Source of the DNA: Ophiobolus disseminans
Taxonomy: Eukaryota; Ascomycota; Dothideomycetes; Pleosporales; Phaeosphaeriaceae
Direction of reading: 5' to 3'
NCBI GenBank assembly: GCA_010093685.1
Contig: MU006217.1
Span: 1,967,644 to 2,031,643 of the forward strand
DNA length: 64,000 nt
Shown here: positions 10,920-23,023 of the stretch, in pieces
Layout of the letters: the number at the start of each line of letters is the position of its first letter
Position numbering within the stretch: position 1 is the first letter of the stretch
Notes under the pieces: generated by a model
What the model saw: the letters and a program-made list of their open reading frames with translations, nothing else
What the model was told of the DNA's origin: nothing
Database searches by the model: none
Translations under genes and position numbers: made by a program

Positions 10920-10923
10920 CCAG
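10920..10923. repeat. Target-site duplication, right copy (CCAG)
   Basis: Second copy of CCAG, after which the SRR1-like reading frame resumes with CTATACC. Confidence 0.7.
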
Positions 10924-11299
10924 CTATACCATGCGCGACATGCGTCTCCTCTCCGCCCTCTCACAGCCAATTACCATAGTCTCGGACCCATACCATTTCC
11001 TCAGTATCACGCCGCATACGCTAGTCATGCCCATTAACGCACCGGGCTACGTGCCTGTCCACGAAATCATGGCAGATAGCTTGTTCCCATCAGGTCCGGC
11101 GGTCATGCTGTACAATGAGATCATGGAGCAGCCGTGGCATAAGGAGGGCATGAATGTGTTGAACGAGGCAAGGAGGCCGCGCGTGGCGAAGATGTTGAAG
11201 TTGTATAATGAGCCAGTAAGGTTTGGGGACTTGGTAAAGAAGGGGGAAGAAGGTATTGACTATTTAAGGAATGTGGTTTGGTATTCGCAGAAAGAGTAG

Positions 11300-12873
11300 G
11301 CTGCAGCTTGGTCTCGACGCCGTACCGGTTCAACGTGGTATATGTTTGGAGTAGATGTGTAACTAGCATTTTGGCTCATCAGGACCTAGACCTATAGACT
11401 GCGGATGTAAGCATTGGTCAATATAATGAATTTTAGAGAAGGACTTACTGGTTGAATTGCGCACTTCTTGTTGATATTTTGCTTTTGTAGTTACGTGCTC
11501 GTGCTTCGTATGCTCTTCTGTTCCCTTCGACACAACATCACCTCAGGAAGGTATCGTGAGAGTTGGTTCATACGGCTCAAGCGAACAGTATGTGTGACGT
11601 GGTGAGTCTGGCAGGCAGAGTTGGATTTGAACAATAGCGGTGCGAAAGCCCGAGTTGTTTTTGGTAGTGGCATGAACGATGCGCTAGCAACCGACAGCAG
11701 CATGTAAGAAGGCTTCGCAAACAATTAGTACGTCACACTGAGTCCTCCCGGATCATCATTAGCATTTTCTTCCCATCCGCGTCTTATGCTTTGTCATGTC
11801 ACAGGACAAGGTCCCTAGAATCGAGCCACAGACACAATGCTCTACCTTGTTCAGGAGGGGCCAAATGCCAATGCTTCTTCTCCTAAGTCATACCGAATGT
11901 GGTTTGCTCCACTATGTCTCTTTTAAACGGCCCGCGGGAATCGCATCAATACTCGGCCCGTCGATAAACTGAAAAGCGCTGTCCGTATGTCCACGTAGCA
12001 TTCCAGTAGTATCTCTGCCGGTAATATGGTCCATGCTGGTAGACTCCAGTTACATATGATCATGGACTCCTACGCTGCAAGTCAACCCACCACTGCTGAT
12101 GTAACATGACGTGAAATCCTGGTACCTTGTAAGTTGGAGACCTCTGTACTGGTGTAACACAAGTCATCTGCGTCTTCGCTTGTAAGTATGGTGTGTCTGA
12201 GGGAATCTGCATACATGGATATTCATTCTCGCATGCGCCCCCTGAGATGTTGACTTTTAGTCGAAAACCCCACGTGCGCGCAAGCGCTGGTACAAGAACA
12301 TTAGATACTGGTGCCGATAGCGTGGCGGTTGGAGCGTCACACAACAGCTAACCCATGTTCCGGTGAGCGGCGTCTACAGGGGGTTCCACCGGACGCAAGC
12401 GTCCGAAGTCACATTTACGCCCCATCCGGAACGTTGAAGATAGAGTGAACCGGTAAGGTCGAGCGGTGTGAATTGAGGCTCATATATACGGAGCACGAAT
12501 TCGGAGATAACTCACAGGAACGATGTCATCGTATGCGCGTGTGCGGCGTGGCTAATTTAACTGGGTTGGAGGTATCACCTGCAGTTTGCGAAACCGTATG
12601 CTGAAGCCTTCGACGCCGGTTCGTTATAACACTCATTGAACCGGCCTAAACACATGACGAAAACGTGACATGCATTGCTGGAGTTGGAGTGCCTGGGTAA
12701 CTGTAGCGCAGCAATGTGCATGGAATTTGCCGGCAAGAATTGCAGTTGGTGAAGTAGTAACGGTCGCCAGTTGTATTGGAATGAGCTTGTCTCATATACG
12801 CTTGATATGAAGTTGAAGTTGACTTGCTACGCAGCTTTTGTTATTGGAAACCGATTCTGGTCGAGCGCAGATG
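11300..12873. other. Gene-free stretch between the SRR1 island and dtd1
   Basis: About 1.57 kb with only short, overlapping open frames on both strands and no recognisable domain, tRNA or repeat. A small inverted repeat, CGGACGC-AA-GCGTCCG (12390-12405), stands out but is not in an obvious promoter. The final bases are the 3' flank of the minus-strand gene that ends at 12874. Confidence 0.5.
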
Positions 12874-13800
12874 CTAGGTTGCGATCTTGGGCGGATCGGT
12901 ATCGAGTTGGATCGTCACCTACCAAGTATGTCAGCATACAGTATCAAGCAGGCAGTTGCACGAGCAAGTTAATGATCGGATCTTGGAGTCAATCATAGCT
13001 CGAACTTACTGGTCCGTCGTTGACCAAGGCAACATCCATCATGGCAGCGAAGACACCGTTCTTGACCTTGTCGGCCCCATGAAGCTCGCCGACTCTTTTG
13101 TAGAAAGCATCGTACAGAGTCTTGGCCTTTTCGCCACTTGCGGACTGATGAAAATCCGGTTTGTTTCCTTTCTTCAACGATGCATGCAGCGTGAACTGAG
13201 AGACTGTCCTCGATCAGCTCGCATCCAGCTATCAAGGGGCATGTCCAGCGGTTGATACGTGATGCTTTCCAAGTCGAGTATGCATCAGCTCACCACTATG
13301 TGATTGTAGAGCCTGAGCATGGGTTGACTGTCGAGTATCTGTCGAGAGCAACTTGACTCTGCGCCTACGGTTATCTATTCTTAAAGACAGATGACGTTCA
13401 ACTCAGTTTAGACACGAGCGCATTTTGGCCACGGGCGATGTTGGCGGATTGATTTCGATGATGCTTACCACAAAGTACTTCTCCGTTCATTTCCTTGACG
13501 CTGCATTTCCACTTGTATGCGTCAGCAAGTGGCAGAGGAGCTAAGTTACAAGAAACGCACGCGAGCAGGAGGGTCTGTGGACTCGTCGTCCCAGAACTTT
13601 GTCTTCAAGATCTTGTTCGCCATGAATTCGATATCTTTTTCAGTATCATCTCTGGATACGGCAGCTAGCACAAGTATGCCCTTGCCAATGGAAGAGACCA
13701 ATTGGCCGTCAACCGTGACGGAGGCAGACTTGACTCTCTGAACGACCGCTGTGCTGGGTCAGGGGTGTACGGAGCGTGGCAAGGTTGACCTACTCCTCAT
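12874..13800 (-). CDS. dtd1: D-aminoacyl-tRNA deacylase (DTD1)
   Basis: Five exons on the minus strand: 13800-13794, 13748-13561, 13511-13469, 13203-13010 and 12918-12874. All phases join, giving 158 residues, the normal DTD length. Seen: VVQRVKSASV at the N-terminus, WDDESTDPPAR, the SQFTL motif (about residues 81-85) and NDGPVT (141-146), whose Gly-cisPro pair forms the cross-subunit chiral filter of the family. It hydrolyses D-aminoacyl-tRNAs (and Gly-tRNA-Ala) as a dimer in the cytosol, protecting translation. Oddities: the first coding exon is only 7 nt, the third intron (13468-13204) is 265 nt while the others are 45-91, and the last intron splits NDGP from VT. The gene is divergent from NOT3/5. 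Confidence 0.93.
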
Positions 13801-14238
13801 GGCGGGGTAGCTGCAGATAGTGCTACGGAAGGGAAGGTGCAAGTGCGTGCCGAGGCAGGCTGCATGAACACGTGATAAAAGAAGACAAAGTCCAGGACAA
13901 AGACAGCTATGAAGGAAGGAAAGTGTTGTAGAGTGTCCAGTGACAGGGTATGCTTGCAGGAGGCCATTTACGCGTGGGAAGACGCGTCGAGAACCACTTA
14001 TCTGAAGCCACTCCGGCTGCGCTAGCGACGATCGTCATGCCAAGTCGCGCTAGGCCGCAATCGCGTTGCTGCAACTGAACATCGAGCGTCGCCAGTACGA
14101 CGACAAACACGCCGCCGCCAACTCCGCCAGGCAAACGATCGCGTGCTAACCGCCCGTCTAGCCACTCACCTCGCATGCGCCGCTCGAGGACCCTCCCACA
14201 CGAACACAAGGCCCTCACGACGAGGCTACACAAACATC
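13801..14238. promoter_or_regulatory. Shared divergent promoter of dtd1 and NOT3/5
   Basis: The start codons of two divergent translation and mRNA-decay genes are 438 bases apart, so both promoters must lie here. No TATA box or named site was identified with confidence. Confidence 0.6.
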
Positions 14239-16303
14239 ATGGCCGCCCGCAAGCTCCAGCAGGAGATCGACAAATGCTTCAAGAAGGTCGCCGAGGGCGT
14301 CGCGACCTTCGAGAGCATATACGACAAGATCATGCAGACGGGGAACCCGTCACAGAAGGAGAAGCTCGAGGACCAGCTGAAGAAGGAGATCAAGAAGCTG
14401 CAGCGGTCGCGCGACCAGATCAAGACATGGGCCGCCATGGGCGAGATCAAGGACAAGAAGCCGCTGCTGGACCACAGGAAGCTCATTGAGACAGTAGGCC
14501 GGCTCACGTGCCCCCCCTCACGTGCTGACTAACCATGCACAGCAAATGGAGCGCTTCAAGGCGGTCGAGAAGGAGATGAAGACCAAGGCGTACTCGAAAG
14601 AGGGCCTGCAATTAGCGTCCAAGATAGACCCCAAGGACAAGGAGCGCATGGAGATGGTCGAGTTTCTGCAGCACATGAACGAGGAGCTGGAGCGGCAAAT
14701 AGAGACGATCGAGGCCGAGATGGAGGCCATGGCCGTCGTCACCAAGAAGAACAAGAAGTCGGACACAGCAAAAGCGGAGCGGATAGCGGAGCTGGAGGAC
14801 ACGACGGAGCGGCACAAGTGGCATCAGAACAAGCTGGACCTGCTGCAACGGGCGCTGGAAAACAGCAGTATCGAGACGGAACAGGTCAAGGAGATCGAGG
14901 ACGGCATCAAGTACTACGTCGATGAGAATCAGAGCCCGGACTTCATGGAGGACGACACAATATATGACGAGCTCAATCTGCAAGAGGAGGAGGCTATCTA
15001 TGGCATGGGCGGAGAGATGGACCGCGTATCTTCACAAGACACGCAGTCGATACAGGACGAGACACCCGAACTGGAGGGCAAACCGCCAGCACCGAAGCCA
15101 AAGGCCGCCGAACCAGCACAGTCAGGCGCACGACGGCCATCGACGCAACTGAAGTCGCCGTTGCCCGCGCTCGCAACATTACATACGCCATTGCCTGGTG
15201 TCTCGAGCTCCACAGCACCGACAATGAAACCTGCCCCACTTCCCACGCGAGCAGCGGGAGAACCGTTGAAATATGCCTCGGCGGCAGCAGCAGCAGCCGC
15301 GAGTGATAAGAATGGAGTCGGCATTGCCCCTCTGCCACCACCACCGGGAGCTGCCGCTGCACAGTCAGGTCTGGCTCCAGCGGGTGCACGGGCAAGCGCG
15401 TCTAGTTCGCCAGCAATTACGCATCCCAAATTGGCGCAACCGTTAGGCGAGCCTGCGCAGCCAACACAGACGTCCAGATCCCCGGCTGCAGCCCCAAGTA
15501 TACCCGCTACGCCATTGCTCGAAAAGGAAGAGCTATCACGGGCCGCATCAGCTGAAGACGCCAACAAGGCGAGCAGAAGAACTCCGGCCCCCGAACGCGT
15601 TGACGAGGAAGAGTCACAATCTGCAACACCGCCATTGACGAACGGTGAATCACATGCGGAGGACGAGGAGGAAGAGTCCGTCTACCATCTACCATCAAGT
15701 CTGCAAGACTTACTAGATTCGTTCGAGGCGACCAAGAACGACATCAGTGCATCAGCATTAAAGCCACCAGATGAACGCATGCTTGCTTCTTCAATGGCAA
15801 CTGCACCCGACTCAGCCGACACCGAAGCGCCACGTCATTACCGCCCACAGAACCCATACCCGTTTACGCCCTCTCACTATCCCCAGGAACCACTAGCTGT
15901 TTTCGATGACCCTCGTCTCTATTCGCGGATTGAGACCGATGCACTGTTCTACGCCTTTTATTACCGTCAAGGCACATACCAACAGTATCTTGCAGCAAAG
16001 GCATTGAAGTCCCAAAGCTGGAGGTTTCACAAGCAATATCAGACATGGTTTCAGCGGCATGAAGAGCCAAAAGCCATCACGGAGGACTATGAGCAGGGGA
16101 CCTACAGATTCTTCGACTATGAGAGCACGTGGTAAGCACTCAAACCTCCTTCTGACACAGCGCACGTGGAACGGTGCCGGCTTAACTGTGCCACCACACC
16201 CTTTATTTGCACGTCATTTTGATCCATCTCTAACATGATCAGGATGAACCGAAGGAAGGCCGACTTCCGCTTTGCTTACAAGTTTCTGGAGGATGAGTTA
16301 TGA
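14239..16303 (+). CDS. NOT5: CCR4-NOT complex subunit NOT3/NOT5
   Basis: Three exons: 14239-14493, 14543-16131 and 16243-16303, 634 residues. The N-terminal Not3 domain (about residues 1-235) is a charged coiled coil beginning MAARKLQQEIDKCFKKV, with the FESIYDKI helix. A low-complexity Ala/Pro/Ser-rich linker follows (about 260-490). The C-terminal NOT box (about 515-634) includes FDDPRLYSRIETDALFYAFYY and QGTYQQYLAAKAL, and the last exon supplies MNRRKADFRFAYKFLEDEL, which could easily be missed. The protein is a scaffold of the CCR4-NOT deadenylase; yeast Not5 also senses ribosome state. The start is the ATG that gives the conserved N-terminus, not an upstream in-frame ATG at 14143. Confidence 0.96.
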
Positions 16304-18182
16304 GCTCCCAACAGCCCTCCATCCAGACATCACGCTGTGGTAGCGACAGTCAGCATTATGTATTGAGTATTAGGTAGTCCTGGAATGGCACCCGCTATAC
16401 GGAAGAACCTGTGTCTTTCGGAGCCAAAGCGCTTATTGGAACGCAATCGCTTCACACGAATGTCACCATGCTAAGGAACATAGTGCGCTAAACGAATCAG
16501 GTATGCTCTGAGCAAACTACGGTGAGACATGCGAGGCTCATCGAATTCCAAGCTTCTTCTCCGCTCTTTCTGTTGGACAATCCAAGAATTGCAGCAGGCC
16601 GAGCGTCGGGCGTAATCTTACATGATGTGGCTGAAGCATCCGAAAGCCGCTTCATTGGCCGCAGTCGGGTTTGCACCAACTTCGGCCCCCACATCTCAAG
16701 AGATGTGTTAGGGCTGAGGCTCCACGGCCGCGTGCCACTGGCCAGCTTAGCGAGACTCCTTTCCGCAACTACATGCTTCACTTACGCCCGACAGTAACTT
16801 GGTCGGGAATAACCTCCAACTCGAGCGGTTAGAGGCTCAATCAAGTGCCAGGTGCAGCGTCGCTTCCATTGGTATCATTGCGCAAGCTAATGATATGTAG
16901 GCAGACAGAGCTACCACCACGCATGCAGGCAGGCGTTTGATGACGATAATCAACTTCAAGCCAGACAAGATGCGTGGATTGCCGTCTCGTCTTGCGCCAT
17001 CCAGTATCGGTGCGCAACTCGTACAAGTTTAGGCGTGACACATTCACCGCACCGCCGTGCAGATACGGACGGCGGTCCTTAACCGTCTCCGAGACCCGCT
17101 GGATCTAAACTAAGTTGCCAGGCATACCTGTTCATGGAGGCCGCGGCGCAGAATCCTTCTCTTGTGGTGTCAAGCGCATTGTGCAGGTGATTGTCAACGT
17201 GCAGCCATGGTCCCGGGTCTCTCATCGGTACCCCTGTCAGTCAGCTCGCGTCTATATGGCCTGGTAGCTCATCGGGCCCACGTAACGACCTACCAGAAAA
17301 CAGGGGTGTCTGCCTTTCTGCCTTGTGAGAACGCCCGGGACAAAAGAGGTGCAGGTTTTGGTTTGTACATGGGCCTAATGAACGTGCGGTGCATAAGACG
17401 GGAGGAGTGTGGTGCATGCAACGACAGATCTATCAACGTCGCGCCACAGATCCTTCCCGAACCGGCATATCACTGTCACCGCCTCGCTCTGCTTTCGTCC
17501 CGGTCCAATTTGATCGGTCGTCATGGCCGTGCACAAAGACCTAGACATCCACGTTGCCCAGACACCTAATTGTCAGCCCTATACCGATAAGCATGTGGGG
17601 TACCAACTCATCGGGAAGCCAACATAGCCTCATAATCCCTCGATCGCTCAGCTCTTCATCTTCTAAACTCTTTTCCGATCCTGGCACGGTCTAACGAACA
17701 ATAACCTCCAATCCTTTGACAGAAGCAGCATTTCTCACGGCCTTGCGAAGTCTGCGTCTGAGTGCGATATCGCCCGTCGCCAAACACCATGCTAGCAACC
17801 CACGATGCGGTCGGCTCATTCGGGCGTAGTGACGCCCGCTCTTCACCGAGCTATCTGTATGTTCTACTTCGATAATGTGTTTAAGACCTGGGGTGGCAGT
17901 GAGGAGTGAGCAGACGACGGACATTGAGGCAGCCATATAAGAAGAAATAGAATGGCCTTGTGGGAGTGCTACACACCTAAGGCAACTACCACTGACCAAT
18001 TTAGCCCCCTAAAAGAGACCGAAGTACTTCAAAAGTCTTCCATCGCCAACCAGAAATCTGCGAGGTACAACAAGTTCCGCATCGTCCCGCCTTTAGCCTC
18101 CGCATACCGCCCGCTTTCTGGCTCAGGCGCTACCCGCAACAGGAAAACGTTACGCCCAAAGCAAGAACCCGTTTCGCCCGTC
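16304..18182. other. Gene-free stretch upstream of the zinc-finger gene
   Basis: About 1.9 kb without a recognisable gene. Open frames such as 17162-17569 (plus) and 17691-17999 (minus) show no family resemblance and no convincing splice extension. Nothing else was recognised. Confidence 0.45.
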
Positions 18183-19299
18183 ATGTCTGGCTATGGCGTG
18201 AGTATATGTCAACGACGTCTGCTCCTCATTACTGACATTACAATCAGTACTCGTCGTCTGGCCAAGAGAACTACAATTACGCCACCGCAGCATACCCACC
18301 AAACACACCAACATATACCCAGACTCAAGTGAACCAATACTATGCACAATATCAGTGTTATCCACCGCAACCATACCAGATCATCCCGGACTACTATGCC
18401 GCGCCAGTTCCCTCTACGGGATATCCACAACCGACTGGATCGTCATACGATGGGCCGTGGTCAGAGCCTGGCGACAACACTCTCTACCCGCCCTCATCCA
18501 ACTCCGCCGGCCTTACCAGGTGAGCATCAATCAGCAGTCTCCACAGCTTAACACTAACAACCAGCAGGAGCAACAGCCGCACAAAGTACACTCCCCCTCC
18601 CTCCCTCCCTCCCATCAAACCCCCAAGTCACCAAACTAACCCTCCCCTCCCAACAGAACATGGACCTGCGACATCCAATCCTGCACCTCGTCCGCAAATT
18701 TCACCCGCCTCGCCGACCTCCAACGCCACCAGTCCACCGTCCACGGCGTCGGCACCCCAGAGTTTCCCTGCACCGTGCCCCGCTGTAACCGCGTCGCGGA
18801 CAAGGGCTTCACGCGCCGCGACCACCTCGTCGAGCACCTGCGCAACTTCCACCACATCGACATCCCCAAGCGCAGACCTGGCGAGCGCAGCGCGTTCCCG
18901 TTTGGCTGGCCCGAGGGCTTTCAGAGCCAGTGAGTATGGACGCAGCGCGCGGGGGTGGGCAAGAGGTGGGCTGATGTGGGTGTTAGGGGTGCGAGTGGTA
19001 GTGGTGTGGGTGCGGGTAGGGTTGATGGGCGGGGGAGGGTGAGTAAGGCGAGGAGAGGGGCGAGGGCGGGTGGTGTGGGGAGAGGTGGGAGTCGCAGTGT
19101 TACGACTGAACCTCGACAGCACGCATCATCACGACAACATCATGACAACACCGTCTCTGCGCTCGCGCCGGGAGAAATTGTGCTTGATCGCCTGGGCATG
19201 CATTTCTCGACTGAAGCTGCTAGCCCCTTCGACTTTGGCACCGAGCCGTCGGGTGACGACGACACATGGAGCCATCACGTCCCAAATGCATTCACTTGA
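18183..19299 (+). CDS. C2H2 zinc-finger protein with Tyr/Pro/Gln-rich N-terminus
   Basis: Five proposed exons: 18183-18197, 18248-18519, 18568-18585, 18657-18929 and 19098-19299. Residues 1-100 are Tyr/Pro/Gln-rich. Two C2H2-like fingers follow: one beginning WTCDIQSC with a DLQRH-STVH end, and one with FPCTVPRC and RRDHLVEHLRNFHH. The 18-nt microexon (SNSRTK) is needed to keep frame between exons 2 and 4, and its acceptor is a NAGNAG site. The last exon is less sure: a TGA directly after GFQSQ (18931-18933) would end the protein at the donor site if intron 4 were retained. The acceptor at 19097 was chosen because it opens a frame with normal composition (ALAPGEIVLDRLGMHFST). Probably a nuclear DNA-binding protein; the target is unknown. 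Confidence 0.8.
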
Positions 19300-21584
19300 A
19301 GTTGTTCCTTTTTTTTTGTTTCTATTCGTTTTCTCTGTCCATTCCTTCTCTCTGTTAGTTGTTCGATTTGTTTTTCTCTTGGCATAGCACAGCATAGCAT
19401 AGCGTCGCGGTGGGATTCAGGCCGCAAAATTACGGTGTTCAAGGTTTCTCTCTTTCTCTCTCTCTTTCGCTTCCTTCCTGTACGTGGCATGGACGAGGGC
19501 ACACCGCGTTTCCTGCATATACGGGTCAATTTGATTTTCATCTTTCCATGCCTTTTCGAGTTGTGTCTGCGATCCTTCGTGCCGGGTTGTTGGGGTTTGC
19601 GAGGCTGCCGGCACTACCAGACGAGGCTGACCCTTGAAGAAAATGGCAGAATGATGACCCGAGTCCACGGCTCGTATAGCTTTTACCTAGCAAGTGGAGT
19701 CGTGGAGTCCCGAGCCGTTGGCTAGCTTACATGAAATTGTACGAACCCACCAGACAGCATCATGTAGTGTATGGATTAACTCCTGCTTGACTCAGGCGTG
19801 TGGAGCTGAACTCCGGTTGGATTGCATTGCCGGAACCCCACAGGATTGAATTTCAAATTCGATCCTTCGTTGCTGGCGGACACATGTATTTAGCCGCACT
19901 GGTGCCGCATCAATGGGCCGGAAGGGTGCTCTGGGGATCTTGGCAGAAAGTACAAGCGAACAGGTTAGTCCTGCACTGCGAAAAGTTGCAGGAAATGTTG
20001 AAGGATTCGACAGCTGAATATCAAATTCGACTGGATCCGGGGTACACCCCTCGGAAGCATGTAGCCAAACGAAATGTTGGGCCTTGATTGCGGACCCACT
20101 GCCCAGCACCCGAGCATCTCGATTCCAGCCCATCAATGTTGAACCGCTTTGAGAACAATGTCTTGCCTGTGCCACAATCCTACACGATGACCATCCGTGC
20201 GGCCGAGCCGTTGAGCCTCAATGTTCAGGGTGTCAAGGCATCAACGTCATGCCAAACATAGCATCGGCAATCGAATCAGGTCTACCACTCTTGTCAGCAA
20301 TACATCTTCTCACCTGGCGGCCGAGCAACTGCAAGCGAGAAACGGCACAGTCGGCGGTCCGATCCAGGATGTTGGTCTTTCCCAGAAAACGCAAACGTTT
20401 CGGTTGCGCATCCCACGACGCAGTTCCCGGGATTCCAATTAACCCACCGATGCGGCATAGCTACAGTGCCACAGATGCGGCGAGTAAGTACGCGCGTTGT
20501 CTTGAGCGTCCGCGGAGCTTGAGTCCACGGAACTTGACACTCTGCCTCATATGCAGCACGGTTGCACAGATTTGGCGTGGATTCTGAGTCGCGCAACGTG
20601 GTTTGTGCCAGTCTCGGATGTCATCCGGCTTCGCTTCGTCCACTGGTGACGGCGGTTCGCGCGCGCGGACTTGTGCTCGAACATACGCTCGGATAACTTA
20701 TATTTCGGTGTTTACGGGTGGCCTGACGTGGCTGGAGGTGAGGCTGTAGTGGCTGGAGACACCAGTGCGCGTATGTGCGTCTAACGTGTGCCTTGCTGCG
20801 GCGCAGGCACGTGAGTGGGAGATGTGTCATGTATATTTGGGTGCCGGGCGTAAGAATGGGGGTTTTGGGTCCGACTGCGTGAGAGTTGCAAGCAAGTGTA
20901 TTTTGATGGGAGGATAAGTAAGAAGAGTGTTGACGATGGGAATAAGGAACAGTATGTGACCCAATGAAAAACGGCCGCTTTTAGCTTACTGCTGCCCGGT
21001 GTCGAGCTGATGCGACACGACGCAAGTTTGGCACCTGGGCAGCAACGTTGAAAGATGCTGACTCTTCCGAAGATCTTGACGACAGCTGTTAAGAGTCCTG
21101 GGTGTCAGTCGCATCATGTAGTCTTACAGGTACCACGAACATTACGATAGATACCGGCTTACGGATGGAAGCGATAGAGTGTCTGTCGTGGGTGTGGTAC
21201 GCATCACATGCAACTTCGAAGTGTCAGTTAGAGTGCTGGCTATGACGTGTGCTGTTCGGTTAGCGCACATTTGAAATGCGTGGTCCCTCCAACACAACCC
21301 AGCCAGGCTCCCTTCACTCCCACCACCACTTGTTGCCTATTATTTTTGCTTCTCCCACCAGTGTCTGCCCCCTGCTCTGACTCATGTCTCTCAAACCTCA
21401 CATAGACACATCAACAACTGAGTTTACAGACTCCTTACCGTGGCAATAACTGCATTCTTAGCCGGCTCCCCGCATTTTCGGAGAACAAACACGCCCCCAT
21501 AACTTGAGTCCTGAAAGACTTTGATAAGAGGATATTGATTACAAATCCGACTAGCGGACCATCAAGCCTCTAACTCGTGTCAAC
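19300..21584. other. Long intergenic region with a pyrimidine microsatellite
   Basis: About 2.3 kb without a supportable gene. A CT-rich tract lies at about 19444-19475, just after the zinc-finger gene. Several 70-130 codon open frames on both strands overlap and have no family resemblance. The final few hundred bases should be the promoter of the IFRD-family gene. Confidence 0.45.
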
Positions 21585-23023
21585 ATGCGCGACCTTCGAA
21601 GGCAGGCGCTCGAGAGCCACAAGACGGTGTCGCGCAAGGCCCGCTCACGCGTCGCTTCAGGCGCAACATCCAAAACAGCGTCTGAGGCAGGCTCGCCGGC
21701 GCAGTCACGCGCCACCAGTCGCACACGTAGTCGACAAGTGTCTGACGAGGAGGAGGAATATCTTAGCGACGGCACAGCCTGGAGGTATGTTTGGCCTTTT
21801 TTCTCCCTAGGTCGCCCTGTGTAATTCTGATGGTATGATGCGAATACACCGCTAACGATAGTCTTCACAGCACCAACTCAATCGACGATATTCTCAACGG
21901 AGAGGATGCCGAAGTCGCCGAAGCGGCTTGGAAGGCCGAGCTCAACACTCGCGTTGAGCAGATCAGCAACCTCAAGCGCAGCAGCACCGAGGGGCGCGCC
22001 GAAAGTTTGAACGGCTACGCACACATACTCATGGCGCGATATGCGAAAAGCGAGATCGAGAGCCACGTGAGCGAGCTGCTGCCTTCCATGGTTAGGAGCA
22101 TCAAGCAGGAGACAACGGAGCGCGAAGCCGTTGCAGCCCTGAAGGCTCTCGCTGTCACCGTCGTCAACCTCGACTCCGACTCGATATACGACGACGTGGC
22201 TGACCAACTCAAGCGATCGATCCAGTCTTCCGAGTCGGTCGACATCAAAGTCAACGCCATATATGCCCTGGGCATTGCTGCCTTCTTCGGTGGCGCGGGC
22301 GACGACGAAATACTCGACATCATGGCACTCTTCATTGAAATCATTGAGTCGGATGGCGCATCTGTGGAAGCACAAGATGAAGGCCATGTTGTCATTGCAG
22401 CACTCGAACAATGGGGTCTGCTTGCGACTGAGATTGAGGATCTAGAGGAAGAAACGGAGACGGCCATTGAAGCTTTTGTTGAGCAGCTGGAGAGTGCCGA
22501 TGCAGGCGTGCAGATCGCCGCCGGAGAGAACATTGCGCTGCTGTATGAGAAATCGTACACGATTCAGGAAGAGGATGAAGACACTTCGGGCGCTGAGGAC
22601 CCTGACGACCCAGAGTTGATCAAGGACGGAGAAAAGATGGTTAAGCGCTATCAAGTCTACCGCAGACAGGACCAGCTCCTGCACACCCTCGAAGAGCTTG
22701 CAAATGTTTCAACCCGTCGGATATCGAAGAAGGACAGGAAGACGCTACACTCGTCGTTTGCAGATATCCGCAACTCGGTCGAGAAGCCCACTCGTGGCCC
22801 GGCTTATTCAACGGCACTCGACCAGGAGACGGGAAGGGCATATGGAGGAGGGAGAATGAAGGTCAAAATCAACAAGAATCTGGAGGTCAGGATCGACAAG
22901 TGGTGGAAGTTGCAAAGGCTGAATGCTTTGAAGCGGGTGTTGCAGGGTGGCTTCATCTACCACTACGATCAGAACGAAATGGTCAGCACCGTCCTGCCGT
23001 TCTCCATGTCGAAGAAGCGGTAG
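21585..23023 (+). CDS. Interferon-related developmental regulator (IFRD) family protein
   Basis: Two exons, 21585-21784 and 21871-23023, 450 residues. The 86-nt intron has a GCTAACG branch site. The N-terminus is basic and Ser/Arg-rich (RSRVASGATSKTASEAGS) and is followed by an acidic DEEEEYLSDGTAWR segment. Residues about 75-335 form the alpha-helical IFRD repeat domain (PF05004), with EAVAALKALAVTVVNLDS and VDIKVNAIYALGIAAFFGGA. The C-terminal IFRD block ends with KVKINKNLEVRIDKWWKLQR and LKRVLQGGFIYHYDQNE. Animal IFRD1 is a transcriptional co-regulator that also binds inactive ribosomes; fungal members are little studied, so the role here is inferred from the family only. Confidence 0.93.

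Larger units (their letters stand above)
8554..11299 (+). pseudogene. SRR1-like gene split by a DNA transposon (copy B)
   Basis: The left part (8554-9281) runs from ATG to PLPINAFDPS; the right part (10924-11299) resumes with YTMRDMRLL and ends at TAG 11297-11299. Joined without the 1,638-bp insert and one copy of the 4-base duplication, the two parts total 1,104 bases, exactly 368 codons, in frame. Domain evidence: VVIVLGSIPL, ISTQHITACCIAEFLAAHY, then VSDPYHFLSITPHTLVM and HEIMADSLFPSGPAVMLYNEI, the SRR1-like fold (PF07985). Two further in-frame TAG codons lie in the left part (8626-8628 and 8845-8847); both could be CAG-to-TAG changes in a CpA context. The right part is fully open. The gene is therefore broken three times, and the family assignment rests on conserved motifs and the sister copy A. 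Confidence 0.85.

Noticed and set aside
11610..11650. TTCAAATCC-type B-box on the minus strand
   Set aside because: No matching acceptor stem or A box is found at the right distance.
12390..12405. CGGACGC-AA-GCGTCCG inverted repeat as a regulator site
   Set aside because: It is between a pseudogene and the 3' end of dtd1, not in a promoter; the length is near what chance would allow.
14998..15567. 189-codon Ala/Gly-rich minus-strand frame
   Set aside because: Antisense to the Ala/Pro-rich linker of NOT3/5; its composition is the complement of that linker.
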